DNA of 64,000 bases from TMED80 sp964646455. GTDB lineage: Bacteria; Fidelibacterota; Marinisomatia; Marinisomatales; UBA1611. The stretch covers positions 28,066 through 92,065 of the forward strand of contig CAZYDX010000001.1 of assembly GCA_964646455.1 (NCBI GenBank), read 5' to 3'. The translations under genes and the position numbers were made by a program. Below are positions 1-8,393 of the stretch, in pieces (positions within the stretch are counted from its first letter, which is position 1; every line of letters begins with the position of its first letter). The notes under the pieces are model-generated. The model did not search any database. It saw only the letters and a list, made by a program, of their open reading frames with translations, and was not told where the DNA came from.

Positions 1-420
1 GTTTCTAGGATGGATAATCTTCAGGCAGCAATTTTAAGTTATAGATTAGATAAATTAGATAAAATCATTGAAAAAAGAAGAAAAAATGCTCAATATTATT
101 TAGATAATATTGATAGTAATAAAGTAATTCTTCCTGTTGAGAAAGAATATGAATTCAATTCTTACCATACATTTGTTATACAAGTGGAAAAAAGAAATGA
201 ATTAAAAGATTTTTTACTTGAAAAAGGGATTGAAACTGCAATACACTATCCAACGCCCATTCATTTACAGCCGGCTGCAAAAGAATTAGGTTACACAATA
301 GGGGATTTTCCCGTAACTGAAGCACAAGCTAATACGATATTGACCTTACCAGTGAATCAAAATTTAAGCCAAATCGAAATAGAGGCAATAAGCGCCGCAG
401 TAAATAGTTTTTACATTTGA
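1..420 (+). CDS. DegT/DnrJ/EryC1/StrS-family sugar aminotransferase, C-terminal part (5' end outside window)
   Basis: The frame is open from base 1, so the gene starts upstream and only about 139 C-terminal residues are seen. The first visible residues (SRMDNLQAAIL) match the N/S-R-M-D-x-x-Q-A-A-I-L segment that follows the PLP-lysine region in DegT-family enzymes. Further on are the family's IHYPTPIHLQ stretch and the DFPVTE segment. The family moves an amino group from glutamate to a keto group on a nucleotide-linked sugar, using PLP. The PLP lysine itself is not in the window. The stop codon overlaps the next gene's TTG start by 4 bp (TTGA), which suggests translational coupling. The sugar substrate cannot be told from the sequence. 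Confidence 0.9.
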   Translation, partial: VSRMDNLQAAILSYRLDKLDKIIEKRRKNAQYYLDNIDSNKVILPVEKEYEFNSYHTFVIQVEKRNELKDFLLEKGIETAIHYPTPIHLQPAAKELGYTIGDFPVTEAQANTILTLPVNQNLSQIEIEAISAAVNSFYI

Positions 421-2030
421 TAATTGGAATAGATCTTGATAACACTATTATCGACTACAGAGAATCTTTCTGGTTAACCTCTGTTTCTACTGGTATTATT
501 TCTGATAATGACAAGAAAGATTTTTGTTTAAAAAAGGGTACGTTTCCAAGTAAAAGTCAAATTAAACAATACCTAAAGTCCGAGAAAAATAGTGATTTTA
601 TGTGGGAATCATTGCAGGGAAAGGTATATGGTCAGTATATACCTCATGCTAAAATTTATCCTGGATTTGCTAATTTTCTTTTACATTGTAAAAATAGAGG
701 CGTAAAGGTTTTCATTATTAGTCATAAAACTAAATTTGGACATAATGATAATAGTAAAACACCTTTACGAGAAGCAGCATTAAACTTTTTAAAGAAAAAT
801 AATTTATTTTCAGATGATTATGGAATCAATGAGAATGATGTGTTTTTTTTAAATACTCGAAATGCGAAAGTAAATAAAATTATGGATTTAAAGTGCACAT
901 ATTTTATAGATGATTTACCTCAGATTTTTGAAGAAAAGAACTTTCCCCAAAAAACAACTAAAATACTTTTTGATCCTGTATCTGAGAGTCTAATGAATGA
1001 CACCTTTAATAGTTGGTGGACCATTAATAAATATATTTTTGACCAAGTCAAAAATTCTGATATTAGCGCGTATGTTGAAATTTGTATTAAGGATAAAGTA
1101 AAATTAGTTAGCAATGTAAAAGGAAGGAAAAATAGCAATATATATAAAGTTAATATGAATTCCGGTAAAGAATTTGTAGGTAAGCTCTATCCTGATAGAA
1201 CCTTTGATAATCGCGATAGAATTACTAAAGAAACCTGCGCCTACAACTTTCTTCATTCAAATGAAATAAAAAAGGTACCAAAAACCATATATTCTAATCA
1301 AAATTTAAATTTTGCCCTATTTGAATGGGTTATTGGAAAAGAAATATCAGAAATAACCGAAGATCATATTCAGGGTGTTACTGATTTTGTAATAGAATTG
1401 GCAAATATAAGTAAAAATACAAACCCAGGGACTTTTGATTTAGCTTCAGCTGCTTGCCTTAGCGGTCAAATGATTGAACAACAGATTAATGAAAGATATA
1501 CTGTTTTACTAAAATGTGCAGAATTACATTCTGATTTGTCCAATTTTTTGAATAATAACTTTTATGAAGCTATTAAAAAAATATTACCAGTAAGTAAAAA
1601 ACACTGGCCAGGAGACTTTAGTAAAAAATTAAATAAATATCATAGAATATTGAGCCCATCTGATTTTGGTTTTCATAATATTTTACTTACAAAGAATGGT
1701 CTAAAGTTTATTGATTTTGAATATTTTGGTTGGGATGATCCTGTGAAACTTGTATGTGATTTTTTGCTTCATCCAGCTATGAATTTAACAGATTCACAAA
1801 GGTCAATATGGTTGGAAAAAATGAATGAGACTTTCTCTAATGATATTAATTTCAAAGCTAGATTATCAGCTTCCTATTATCTTTATGGGCTTTGTTGGTG
1901 TTTAATTATTTTAAATGTTTTCACTACAGAAAATATGAATGATAAAAAGCAAGCTATACAATTGTCAAAATCAAAAAAGTTGTTAAATCATATTATTAGA
2001 TTAAATGAAAAAGGAATTATGTATGCATGA
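417..2030 (+). CDS. Two-domain protein: HAD-superfamily phosphatase-like domain fused to an aminoglycoside/choline-kinase-like phosphotransferase
   Basis: The protein has 537 residues from a TTG start that overlaps the previous stop. Residues 4-12 (GIDLDNTII) are a HAD motif I with D6 as probable nucleophile and D8 as acid/base. FIDD, about 50 residues after the FIISHKTK stretch, fits motif IV. From about residue 230 the protein looks like the APH/choline-kinase fold: a glycine-poor N-lobe, then D416-F-G-F-H-N421 (the usual HxDxxxxN catalytic loop, with S in place of H) and D433-F-E (metal-binding Asp). HAD enzymes remove phosphate and APH enzymes add phosphate from ATP, so the fusion could swap phosphates on one small molecule. 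The substrate is unknown. It sits directly before the split transketolase, which suggests action on a phosphorylated sugar or amino-alcohol of that branch. Confidence 0.75.
   Translation: MIIGIDLDNTIIDYRESFWLTSVSTGIISDNDKKDFCLKKGTFPSKSQIKQYLKSEKNSDFMWESLQGKVYGQYIPHAKIYPGFANFLLHCKNRGVKVFIISHKTKFGHNDNSKTPLREAALNFLKKNNLFSDDYGINENDVFFLNTRNAKVNKIMDLKCTYFIDDLPQIFEEKNFPQKTTKILFDPVSESLMNDTFNSWWTINKYIFDQVKNSDISAYVEICIKDKVKLVSNVKGRKNSNIYKVNMNSGKEFVGKLYPDRTFDNRDRITKETCAYNFLHSNEIKKVPKTIYSNQNLNFALFEWVIGKEISEITEDHIQGVTDFVIELANISKNTNPGTFDLASAACLSGQMIEQQINERYTVLLKCAELHSDLSNFLNNNFYEAIKKILPVSKKHWPGDFSKKLNKYHRILSPSDFGFHNILLTKNGLKFIDFEYFGWDDPVKLVCDFLLHPAMNLTDSQRSIWLEKMNETFSNDINFKARLSASYYLYGLCWCLIILNVFTTENMNDKKQAIQLSKSKKLLNHIIRLNEKGIMYA
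2011..2015 (+). promoter_or_regulatory. Shine-Dalgarno-like site deciding the transketolase start
   Basis: AAGGA lies 7 nt before the ATG at 2023 and inside the 3' end of the upstream gene. It supports 2023, where ATGCATGA overlaps the upstream stop, rather than the in-frame ATG at 2005, which has no such site. Confidence 0.5.
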
Positions 2031-2856
2031 TAATATGCATAAAGCTGCACTAGAAATTAAATTGGATGAACGTTCTAGATATCTTAGAAAAATGACAGTT
2101 AAAACACTTGAGAGTGGAAAAAGGGCTCACCTAGGTTCTGCAATGTCCATTCTAGAAATTGTTAGAGTTTTATATGATGGTTATTTAAATATAGATCCAA
2201 AAAATCTAGCAGATCTTGAAAGAGATCGATTTATTTTAAGTAAAGGCCATGGATGTTTGGCTCAATATGTTATCTTAGCTGACAAAGGTTTTTTTGATCA
2301 AAAAGAACTATTAAAATTTTGTCATGCGGAATCCATTTTAGGAGGGCACCCCGAACAAGGAAAAATTCCTGGCGTTGAAGCATCAACAGGGGCACTGGGG
2401 CATGGTATGCCAATTGGTGTAGGCATGGCATTAGCAGCTAAATTGCATAATAGAAAAACAAAGGTTGCTGTGATTTTAGGAGATGGCGAAACAAATGAAG
2501 GATCAATATGGGAAGCAGCCATGTCTGCAGCTAAACATAATCTTTCTAATCTTACTATTTTCATTGATTATAATAAAATTCAATCTTATGATTTTGTTTC
2601 TGAAGTTTTAAATCCAGAGCCGATGGCTGATAAATGGTCAAGTTTTGGTTTTTTTGTTAAGGAAGTGAATGGTCATGACATTAATGAGTTGAATAATGAA
2701 ATTTCAAAATTACCTTATGATAAAACAAAACCAACGGCGTTTATATGTCACACAATAAAAGGGAAAGGGTTCCCGTTCGCTGAAAATGACCCAACTTGGC
2801 ATCATAAATCTAATTTGACCGATTCTGAAATTAAAAATATGTACGATAATTTATAA
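2023..2856 (+). CDS. Transketolase, N-terminal (TPP-binding) subunit
   Basis: This is about 277 residues and corresponds to the N-terminal third-to-half of a full transketolase. Visible signatures are SKGHGCLAQY (a TPP/substrate His), GALGHGMPIGVGMALA, and the TPP/Mg motif GDGETNEG followed about 30 residues later by DYNKIQS. Transketolases move a two-carbon ketol unit between sugar phosphates using thiamine diphosphate. The partner subunit follows after 5 bp, so the pair should form the active enzyme together. I chose the ATG at 2023 because of the upstream AAGGA; an ATG at 2005 would add six residues. In a polysaccharide locus the likely role is making or shortening an unusual sugar skeleton rather than central metabolism; that is inference. 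Confidence 0.9.
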   Translation: MHDNMHKAALEIKLDERSRYLRKMTVKTLESGKRAHLGSAMSILEIVRVLYDGYLNIDPKNLADLERDRFILSKGHGCLAQYVILADKGFFDQKELLKFCHAESILGGHPEQGKIPGVEASTGALGHGMPIGVGMALAAKLHNRKTKVAVILGDGETNEGSIWEAAMSAAKHNLSNLTIFIDYNKIQSYDFVSEVLNPEPMADKWSSFGFFVKEVNGHDINELNNEISKLPYDKTKPTAFICHTIKGKGFPFAENDPTWHHKSNLTDSEIKNMYDNL

Positions 2857-2861
2857 TAAAT

Positions 2862-3776
2862 ATGCGAAAAACTAGTTTAAATATGGTTTACGAATTAGCT
2901 AAAAAAGATGATAGGGTTTTGTTTATTGGATCTGATCTTGGTCCTGGGGTTTTAAATGAATTTAAAAAAGATTTTCCGGACCGTTTTTTCATGGAAGGTA
3001 TAGCAGAACAGCATATTATTGGTATGGCTGCAGGTCTTGCATTTGATGGTTTTATTCCTTATGTGAATACTATTGCAGTTTTTTTAACTCGTCGATGTTT
3101 CGAGCAAGTAGCATTAGATCTTTGCCTTCATAATCTTCCAGTAAGATTAATTGGTAATGGAGGAGGGCTCGTATATGCACCCTTAGGCCCCACTCATCAA
3201 GCTATTGAGGACATTGGCATTTTACGTACATTACCTAATATGACAATTGTAGCTCCTTGTGATGCAAATGAGATGGAAAGACTTATGGTTGCATCATTAG
3301 AGTGGCCACACCCATTATATATTCGTCTAGCAAAAGGTGGAGATCCAATAATTAGTAAATCAGAATTAGGATTTGAGATAGGTAAAGGAATCAATTTGAG
3401 AAAAGGTAATAATGTTATATTTATTACAACTGGAATAACAGCTCAAAGAGCTAATGATGCTTGCTTAAAATTGAATGATGAACAGATTGATTGCGGATTA
3501 TTTCATATGCATACAATTAAACCTTTTGACCATGAAGGTTTAAGGGAAGCCTCTAAATCTGCAGATTTAATTGTTACTTTAGAAGAGCATGTATTAAATG
3601 GAGGGTTGGGAAGTGCTGTCTTAGAATCATTTTCTGATAACGGTATTATAAAAAAGGTTGTCAGACTAGGTATTCCTGATGTTTTTGCAAAGCAATATGG
3701 ATCACAAGATATTATACTTGAGGGTTTTGGGCTGGACTCAGATAGTATTGTAAAAACAGTCAAAAGATATCTATAA
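2862..3776 (+). CDS. Transketolase, C-terminal (pyrimidine-binding) subunit
   Basis: The 304 residues cover the Pyr domain and the C-terminal domain of transketolase/DXPS-type enzymes. FMEGIAEQHIIGMAAGLA contains the catalytic Glu that protonates the TPP pyrimidine ring. LTRRCFEQV and the G-P-T-H-Q segment that follows are typical of the Pyr domain. The last 110 residues hold the transketolase C domain with E-E-H-V-L-N-G-G-L-G. The gene begins 5 bp after the N-terminal subunit and both are needed for one active site. Split transketolases are well known in archaea and many bacteria, but finding the pair inside a sugar-nucleotide cluster points to a dedicated biosynthetic use. Confidence 0.9.
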   Translation: MRKTSLNMVYELAKKDDRVLFIGSDLGPGVLNEFKKDFPDRFFMEGIAEQHIIGMAAGLAFDGFIPYVNTIAVFLTRRCFEQVALDLCLHNLPVRLIGNGGGLVYAPLGPTHQAIEDIGILRTLPNMTIVAPCDANEMERLMVASLEWPHPLYIRLAKGGDPIISKSELGFEIGKGINLRKGNNVIFITTGITAQRANDACLKLNDEQIDCGLFHMHTIKPFDHEGLREASKSADLIVTLEEHVLNGGLGSAVLESFSDNGIIKKVVRLGIPDVFAKQYGSQDIILEGFGLDSDSIVKTVKRYL

Positions 3777-3809
3777 CAAATAAATAAAATAGAAATAGGA
3801 AAATAAACT

Positions 3810-4475
3810 ATGGGTAAACTTGTAAATTATGTTACACCTTTACATATAGCTACTAGTCGAGCTTATATCGACCGTATGGTAGATGAAAAGGTTGAATGTA
3901 TGTTAAAGGCTAAAGAGTATGAAGAAGATTATTGGGACGGAGATCGCCGTTATGGTTATGGCGGATATAAATATATTCCTGGCAGGTGGAAGCCAGTTGC
4001 AGAGGCATTAATAAAGAATTATAATCTTACAAATGAATCTAGTGTTTTGGATATAGGCTGCGGAAAAGGATATCTTTTGTACGAAATGAAATTATTACTC
4101 CCAGATTTGATAATTGCAGGTTTTGATAGTTCAAATCATGGACTTGCCAATGCAAAAGAAGAAATCAAAGAATTTTTATTTTCTCATAAAGCCCAAGAAA
4201 AGTACCCTTATAAAGAAGACGAATTTGATTTAGTTATATCATTGGGGTGTATACATAATTTGAGGATATTTGAAATTGAGAAAGCATTAAATGAAATTGA
4301 AAGGGTAGGTAAACAAGGATATATAATGATGGAGAGCTATCGCAATGAACAAGAACAATTTAATCTTCAATGTTGGGCGCTTACGTGCGAATCTTTTTTT
4401 GATTATAAGGAATGGCCATGGATATATGACCACTTTGGCTATACTGGCGATTATGAATTTATTTATTTTGAGTAA
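3810..4475 (+). CDS. Class I SAM-dependent methyltransferase
   Basis: The 221-residue protein has a clear SAM motif I near residues 80-91 (VLDIGCGKGYLL), an acidic motif II region (AGFDSSNHG) and a motif IV-like FDLVISLGCIHNL. The first 75 residues are rich in charged and aromatic amino acids (DYWDGDRRYGYGG) and probably form a substrate lid. A weak AGGA precedes the ATG. Placed between transketolase and a dehydrogenase, it may methylate the product of this branch, on O or N. The actual acceptor is unknown. The fold assignment is secure and the role is inference. Confidence 0.8.
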   Translation: MGKLVNYVTPLHIATSRAYIDRMVDEKVECMLKAKEYEEDYWDGDRRYGYGGYKYIPGRWKPVAEALIKNYNLTNESSVLDIGCGKGYLLYEMKLLLPDLIIAGFDSSNHGLANAKEEIKEFLFSHKAQEKYPYKEDEFDLVISLGCIHNLRIFEIEKALNEIERVGKQGYIMMESYRNEQEQFNLQCWALTCESFFDYKEWPWIYDHFGYTGDYEFIYFE

Positions 4476-4481
4476 TTAATA

Positions 4482-5513
4482 ATGAAAGCAGCAATAATAC
4501 AAAAAAGTAAAGAACCTTTAGTGGTAGTTGATATTGATTTGCCCGAAAAGTTGGAAGTTGGTCAGGTTTTAGTGAAATTGAGTTATAGTGGGATTTGTGG
4601 TGCGCAAATAAATGAAATTGATGCAATGAAAGGACCCGATAAATTTCTACCGCATTTACTAGGTCACGAAGGATCTGGTATAGTAAAAGAAATTGGACCA
4701 GGAGTTTCAACCGTAATGCAGGGGGATCATGTCGTGTTGCACTGGCGACCTAGCAAAGGAATTCAATCACCCACGCCTAAATACAATTGGAATGGTAAAC
4801 GGGTTAATGCTGGATGGGTGACTACTTTTAATGAGGAAGCGGTAATTTCTGAAAATAGATTAACAGTGATTCCTAAAAATTTTGATATGAGAATTGCACC
4901 ATTGTTTGGATGTGCAGTTACTACAGCCTTTGGTGTTGTAAATAATGATGCAAAAATAAAAGTAGGTCAGTCTGTAGTAATTTTTGGTATTGGAGGAGTT
5001 GGACTCAATATTGCACAAGCTGCATCAATGGTTAGTGCCAATCCTATTGTAGGTGTAGACTTATTAGAAAATAAATTAGAAATGGGTAAAAAATTTGGCC
5101 TAACTCATACTATTATAGGTGGTATTGAAGATTATATAAATAAAATTAAGAATATTGTTGGAGAAGAAGGTGCTGACATAGTTATTGAAACAACAGGTAA
5201 TTCACGAATTATTGAGCAAGCATATAAGCTGACACATCCTGATGGTAGAACAATATTAGTTGGTGTCCCTAATAAAGGAGATAATGTATCTATCTATACT
5301 TTACCATTACATTTCAACAAAATACTTACTGGATCGCATGGAGGTGACTCTATCCCTGATCTTGAAATACCGCGCTATATAAAATTATTGGAAGCTGGTA
5401 AAATGAGCCTAAATGACCTAATTACACATGAATTTAGTTTGAATGAGGTTAACGAGGCGCTTGATCTTTTTCGATCAGGACAAGCTGGAAGAATAATAAT
5501 AAATATGAGTTAG
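4482..5513 (+). CDS. Zinc-type medium-chain alcohol/sugar dehydrogenase
   Basis: The 343-residue protein carries the MDR signature: GICGAQ with the first catalytic zinc Cys, GHEGSGIV with the zinc His/Glu pair, and a later GCAVTTAFG Cys. The NAD(P) fold is marked by IFGIGGVGLN. The block that normally holds the four structural-zinc cysteines is replaced by a cysteine-free segment (HWRPSKGIQSPTPKYNW), so the structural zinc is probably absent. It should oxidise or reduce an alcohol/keto group on a sugar or polyol intermediate. The next gene is an aminotransferase, so oxidation followed by transamination is a reasonable reading. The substrate is not visible. Confidence 0.85.
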   Translation: MKAAIIQKSKEPLVVVDIDLPEKLEVGQVLVKLSYSGICGAQINEIDAMKGPDKFLPHLLGHEGSGIVKEIGPGVSTVMQGDHVVLHWRPSKGIQSPTPKYNWNGKRVNAGWVTTFNEEAVISENRLTVIPKNFDMRIAPLFGCAVTTAFGVVNNDAKIKVGQSVVIFGIGGVGLNIAQAASMVSANPIVGVDLLENKLEMGKKFGLTHTIIGGIEDYINKIKNIVGEEGADIVIETTGNSRIIEQAYKLTHPDGRTILVGVPNKGDNVSIYTLPLHFNKILTGSHGGDSIPDLEIPRYIKLLEAGKMSLNDLITHEFSLNEVNEALDLFRSGQAGRIIINMS

Positions 5514-5521
5514 ATGAAGAA

Positions 5522-6862
5522 ATGGGAAATTCAAAATTATTAAAAACATTTTTAAACATGCCTGAATTACCAATAGTAAGAAAAGGTGATGGCATTTATC
5601 TTTATATGAAAGATGGAAAAAAAATTCTTGATACTACTGGAGGGTTTACGGCACATGCTATTTTGGGTTGGTCACAACCCACTGTAATAGATGCGATTAT
5701 TAAACAGGCAAGGAAAATCACCCATATTGATTACAAGACCTTTTCCGATATAAACAGGGAGAAATTGGCTAGTTTACTACTATCTAGAGCTGAACATGAT
5801 CTTGACAGAGTTTATTTTGTTGGTAGTTCCGGAGGAGAAGCCTGTGAGGCGGCCATGAAATTAAGTTATCAGGCCCATTATGACACTGGTAAAAAGGAAA
5901 AGACTTGGTTTATTTCTAGGGAGCAGTCTTATCATGGCTCTTCCACGGACGCATTAGCTGTAGGTCATCGGCCAAACCTTGACTTTTACAAACCTCTTTT
6001 ACCAAATAAAAGGGCAAAAATATCCGAACACAATATGTACCGGGATAAAAATGATAATGAAACAATGGATGAATATTCTCACCGAAGTGCGAAACAATTA
6101 GAAGACAAGATTCTTGAAATTGGTCCGGAAAAAGTATGCGCATTTATTGCAGAAACAATCATGGGGGGTCTTGTTGGTGATGTTCCTCCTGCGCCAAATT
6201 ATTGGAAATATGTTAATAGTATTTGTAAAAAATATGATGTGCATTTGATTCTTGATGAAGTTTGGTGTGGTACAGGAACTAGTGGTAAAATTTATTGTGT
6301 TGATTGGGATAATATTACACCAGATTTTATATTTATTGGTAAAACACTGGGGGCTGGTTTTGCGCCATTAAGTGCTTTGGTTACAAGTAGCAAAATTGAA
6401 GAGAAAATTAGAAATGGACAAGGTCAGATACAGCATTCAACTACTCACCAAGGGCACTCGCTCTGTGTTGCAGCGGCCTTAGCTGTGCAAAAAATTATAC
6501 ACAATGATAGTTTTCTTGAAGAAATAAATACTAAAGGTGAAATATTAAGGAATACATTAGAAAATGAACTAGGAAATCATCCTTTTTATTCAAATGTCAG
6601 AGGAAGAGGTTTGAGGAATTCTCTTGAATATCAATGTGAGGATCAACATTTATTTGGAAATGCTCTTGCCCAAGAAATGAAAGAAAATTTTGGTATATTA
6701 ATCAGCGGGAAATGGCATAGAGTCTGTTTTTCACCAGCTCTAACAATAACAATGGATGAATTAGATTTTGTTTTAAATTCATTTATTGAGACTTTTAATA
6801 ATGTTGCATCGAAATGGGATAAAAAGTATAGATCTAAAATTGATATAAAGCCAATCTTTTAA
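5522..6862 (+). CDS. Class III (glutamate-1-semialdehyde/omega-type) PLP aminotransferase
   Basis: The 446-residue length is normal for the family. The PLP lysine is K274 in F-I-G-K-T-L-G-A-G-F-A-P-L. LILDEVWCGTGTSG carries the Asp that contacts the PLP nitrogen, and GSSGGEACEAAMKL is the cofactor phosphate region. Class III enzymes transaminate aldehydes or ketones on non-alpha carbons. The preceding dehydrogenase could supply such a carbonyl. The start ATG is preceded by GAAGAA, a weak ribosome site. It is a second aminotransferase class beside the DegT-type enzymes, so the branch probably introduces an amino group on a linear or non-nucleotide-bound intermediate. Confidence 0.85.
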   Translation: MGNSKLLKTFLNMPELPIVRKGDGIYLYMKDGKKILDTTGGFTAHAILGWSQPTVIDAIIKQARKITHIDYKTFSDINREKLASLLLSRAEHDLDRVYFVGSSGGEACEAAMKLSYQAHYDTGKKEKTWFISREQSYHGSSTDALAVGHRPNLDFYKPLLPNKRAKISEHNMYRDKNDNETMDEYSHRSAKQLEDKILEIGPEKVCAFIAETIMGGLVGDVPPAPNYWKYVNSICKKYDVHLILDEVWCGTGTSGKIYCVDWDNITPDFIFIGKTLGAGFAPLSALVTSSKIEEKIRNGQGQIQHSTTHQGHSLCVAAALAVQKIIHNDSFLEEINTKGEILRNTLENELGNHPFYSNVRGRGLRNSLEYQCEDQHLFGNALAQEMKENFGILISGKWHRVCFSPALTITMDELDFVLNSFIETFNNVASKWDKKYRSKIDIKPIF

Positions 6863-6881
6863 TAAATCAAAAATTGAAGCA

Positions 6882-7373
6882 ATGGATTTAAGTTATAAAA
6901 TAAACCTTAAGGATTCAAAATCCATCATCTTAGATGATTCAGGTAAATCTATTGCATGTTTTACCGTCAATGATATTGTTGCAATAGATAATAGTGTTAT
7001 CGATCAATTAATTGGATTATCAGAGGAATTGGGTAAAAAAGACATTCGTATATGCTTACATCAAAATAACGAAAGTAAATTGCACAATATGATAAATCTT
7101 ATTTACAAGAAAAAAATAAATGTTCCTCATAAGCATCTAGATAAATCAGAAAGCTATCATATAATTAGGGGGCAAATGATTATAAGTATATATGATAATG
7201 AGGCTAATATAAAAGATAAATATTTTCTTGACGAAAATGATACTTTCTTATTTAGAGTTGGGAAAGATAATTTTCATACTACTGTTCCTGTTTCGGACTA
7301 TGTTATTGTTCATGAAACTCGTTCAGGTCCTTTTAACAAAAATGGTGATAGTATATTTTTCAACAAAAAATAA
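6882..7373 (+). CDS. wbuC: WbuC-family cupin metalloprotein
   Basis: The 163-residue protein matches the WbuC pattern: an N-terminal half of mixed structure (residues 1-75), then a cupin core with VPHKHLDKSESYHIIRGQ supplying two His and a Glu for metal binding, a G-x-F/N-FHTT segment with a third His, and the terminal VHETRSGPF. WbuC proteins are common in O-antigen loci but their reaction is not established; epimerase or isomerase activity has been suggested from the fold. It lies between the aminotransferase and an acyltransferase, consistent with sugar tailoring. Confidence 0.7.
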   Translation: MDLSYKINLKDSKSIILDDSGKSIACFTVNDIVAIDNSVIDQLIGLSEELGKKDIRICLHQNNESKLHNMINLIYKKKINVPHKHLDKSESYHIIRGQMIISIYDNEANIKDKYFLDENDTFLFRVGKDNFHTTVPVSDYVIVHETRSGPFNKNGDSIFFNKK

Positions 7374-7388
7374 TTTATTTGAATTAAT

Positions 7389-7952
7389 ATGAATATTGGC
7401 GAATCTTATTACACTGAACAAGAATTGAATTCATTTGGTTTTTTAAAGATTGGAAAAAATGTTCTTATTAAAAAGAATGCAACTATTATCTATTCTGAAA
7501 ATATTTCTATTGGTGATAATGTAAGGATTGATGATTTTTGTTTTATTATAGCTAAAAATAAATTAAAAATTGGTTCTTATTGTCATATTTCATCACATTG
7601 TGTAATTAGAGCTGATGAAAAAATATCAATTGGGAATTTTGTACAAATTTCGAATAATGTTATAATCTTAACTGTTACTGATGATTTCTCAGGTGAGTTT
7701 CTAGGAGGTCCAATGGTGCCTAATAAATATACTAAAGTATCAGGTGGAAGTATAATTTTAGAGGATCATGTGCTTTTGGGCGCGGGAAGCGTTGTTTTGC
7801 CAAACTGCACTCTATTAGAAGGTGCTGCTGTAGGTGCTAATTCATTAGTAGATAGAGATTTAGATGAATGGATTATTTATTTTGGCAATCCTGTAAGAGC
7901 AGTTAAAAAAAGAAAAAAAGACAGAAAAGAGCTTGGACTAAAATTAATCTAA
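7389..7952 (+). CDS. Left-handed beta-helix (hexapeptide-repeat) acyltransferase
   Basis: The 187 residues contain repeated hexapeptide turns (IGKNVLI, IGDNVRI, IGSYCHI, IGNFVQI, LEDHVLLGAGSVVLPNCTL), which fold into a left-handed beta helix. The pattern is that of the NodL/WbbJ/maltose acetyltransferase group. Such enzymes move acetyl from acetyl-CoA, or another acyl group, to a sugar OH or NH2. Since an ACP and an FkbH-like loading protein follow, an acyl-ACP donor is possible here, but that is inference. The C-terminal tail is strongly basic (KKRKKDRKE). Confidence 0.8.
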   Translation: MNIGESYYTEQELNSFGFLKIGKNVLIKKNATIIYSENISIGDNVRIDDFCFIIAKNKLKIGSYCHISSHCVIRADEKISIGNFVQISNNVIILTVTDDFSGEFLGGPMVPNKYTKVSGGSIILEDHVLLGAGSVVLPNCTLLEGAAVGANSLVDRDLDEWIIYFGNPVRAVKKRKKDRKELGLKLI

Positions 7953-7976
7953 TTTATTATTACTTCTCATTAAGTA

Positions 7977-8393
7977 TTGAATAAAGAATTTATTAAATCA
8001 GTTAATTTCCATCACTATGGATTGGCTCTTAAAAGTTTCAGGAGTGCAGTAAAATTCCATAGTAATTTGGGATACATTATTTCTGAAATTATTTATGATG
8101 ATATCCAAAATGTAGAATTAATCCTTTGTACATCTAACAACTTTCCCACAGTTGAACTTGTAAAACCATATGATGACAAGAGTCCAATAAATAATTATTT
8201 AAAAAAAAATAATGAAATAATTTATCATATTTGTTATGAAGTAGATGATATTGATAATGATTTAAAGTTATTATTTAAAAATAATCGTTCAATATGCGTA
8301 AGCAAACCAAAGCCTGCTAAATTATTTAATAATCGATTAGTTTCATTCTATTACATAAATGATATCGGATTAATAGAATTACTCCAAAAATGA
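7977..8393 (+). CDS. VOC-superfamily (glyoxalase/methylmalonyl-CoA-epimerase-like) protein
   Basis: The 138-residue protein starts at TTG and keeps the four metal-ligand positions of a two-repeat VOC fold: H in HHYGLAL, E in VELVKPY, H in YHICYEV and E in GLIELLQK. VOC proteins include epimerases, lyases and dioxygenases that chelate a divalent metal against the substrate. Small VOC proteins of this size often accompany FkbH-like loaders. Its stop overlaps the next start as ATGA, so the two are translationally coupled and probably work on the same acyl or thioester intermediate. Confidence 0.7.
   Translation: MNKEFIKSVNFHHYGLALKSFRSAVKFHSNLGYIISEIIYDDIQNVELILCTSNNFPTVELVKPYDDKSPINNYLKKNNEIIYHICYEVDDIDNDLKLLFKNNRSICVSKPKPAKLFNNRLVSFYYINDIGLIELLQK

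Noticed and set aside
920..1138. 72-codon minus-strand frame
   Set aside because: Antisense shadow within the HAD-kinase fusion; no motif or start signal.
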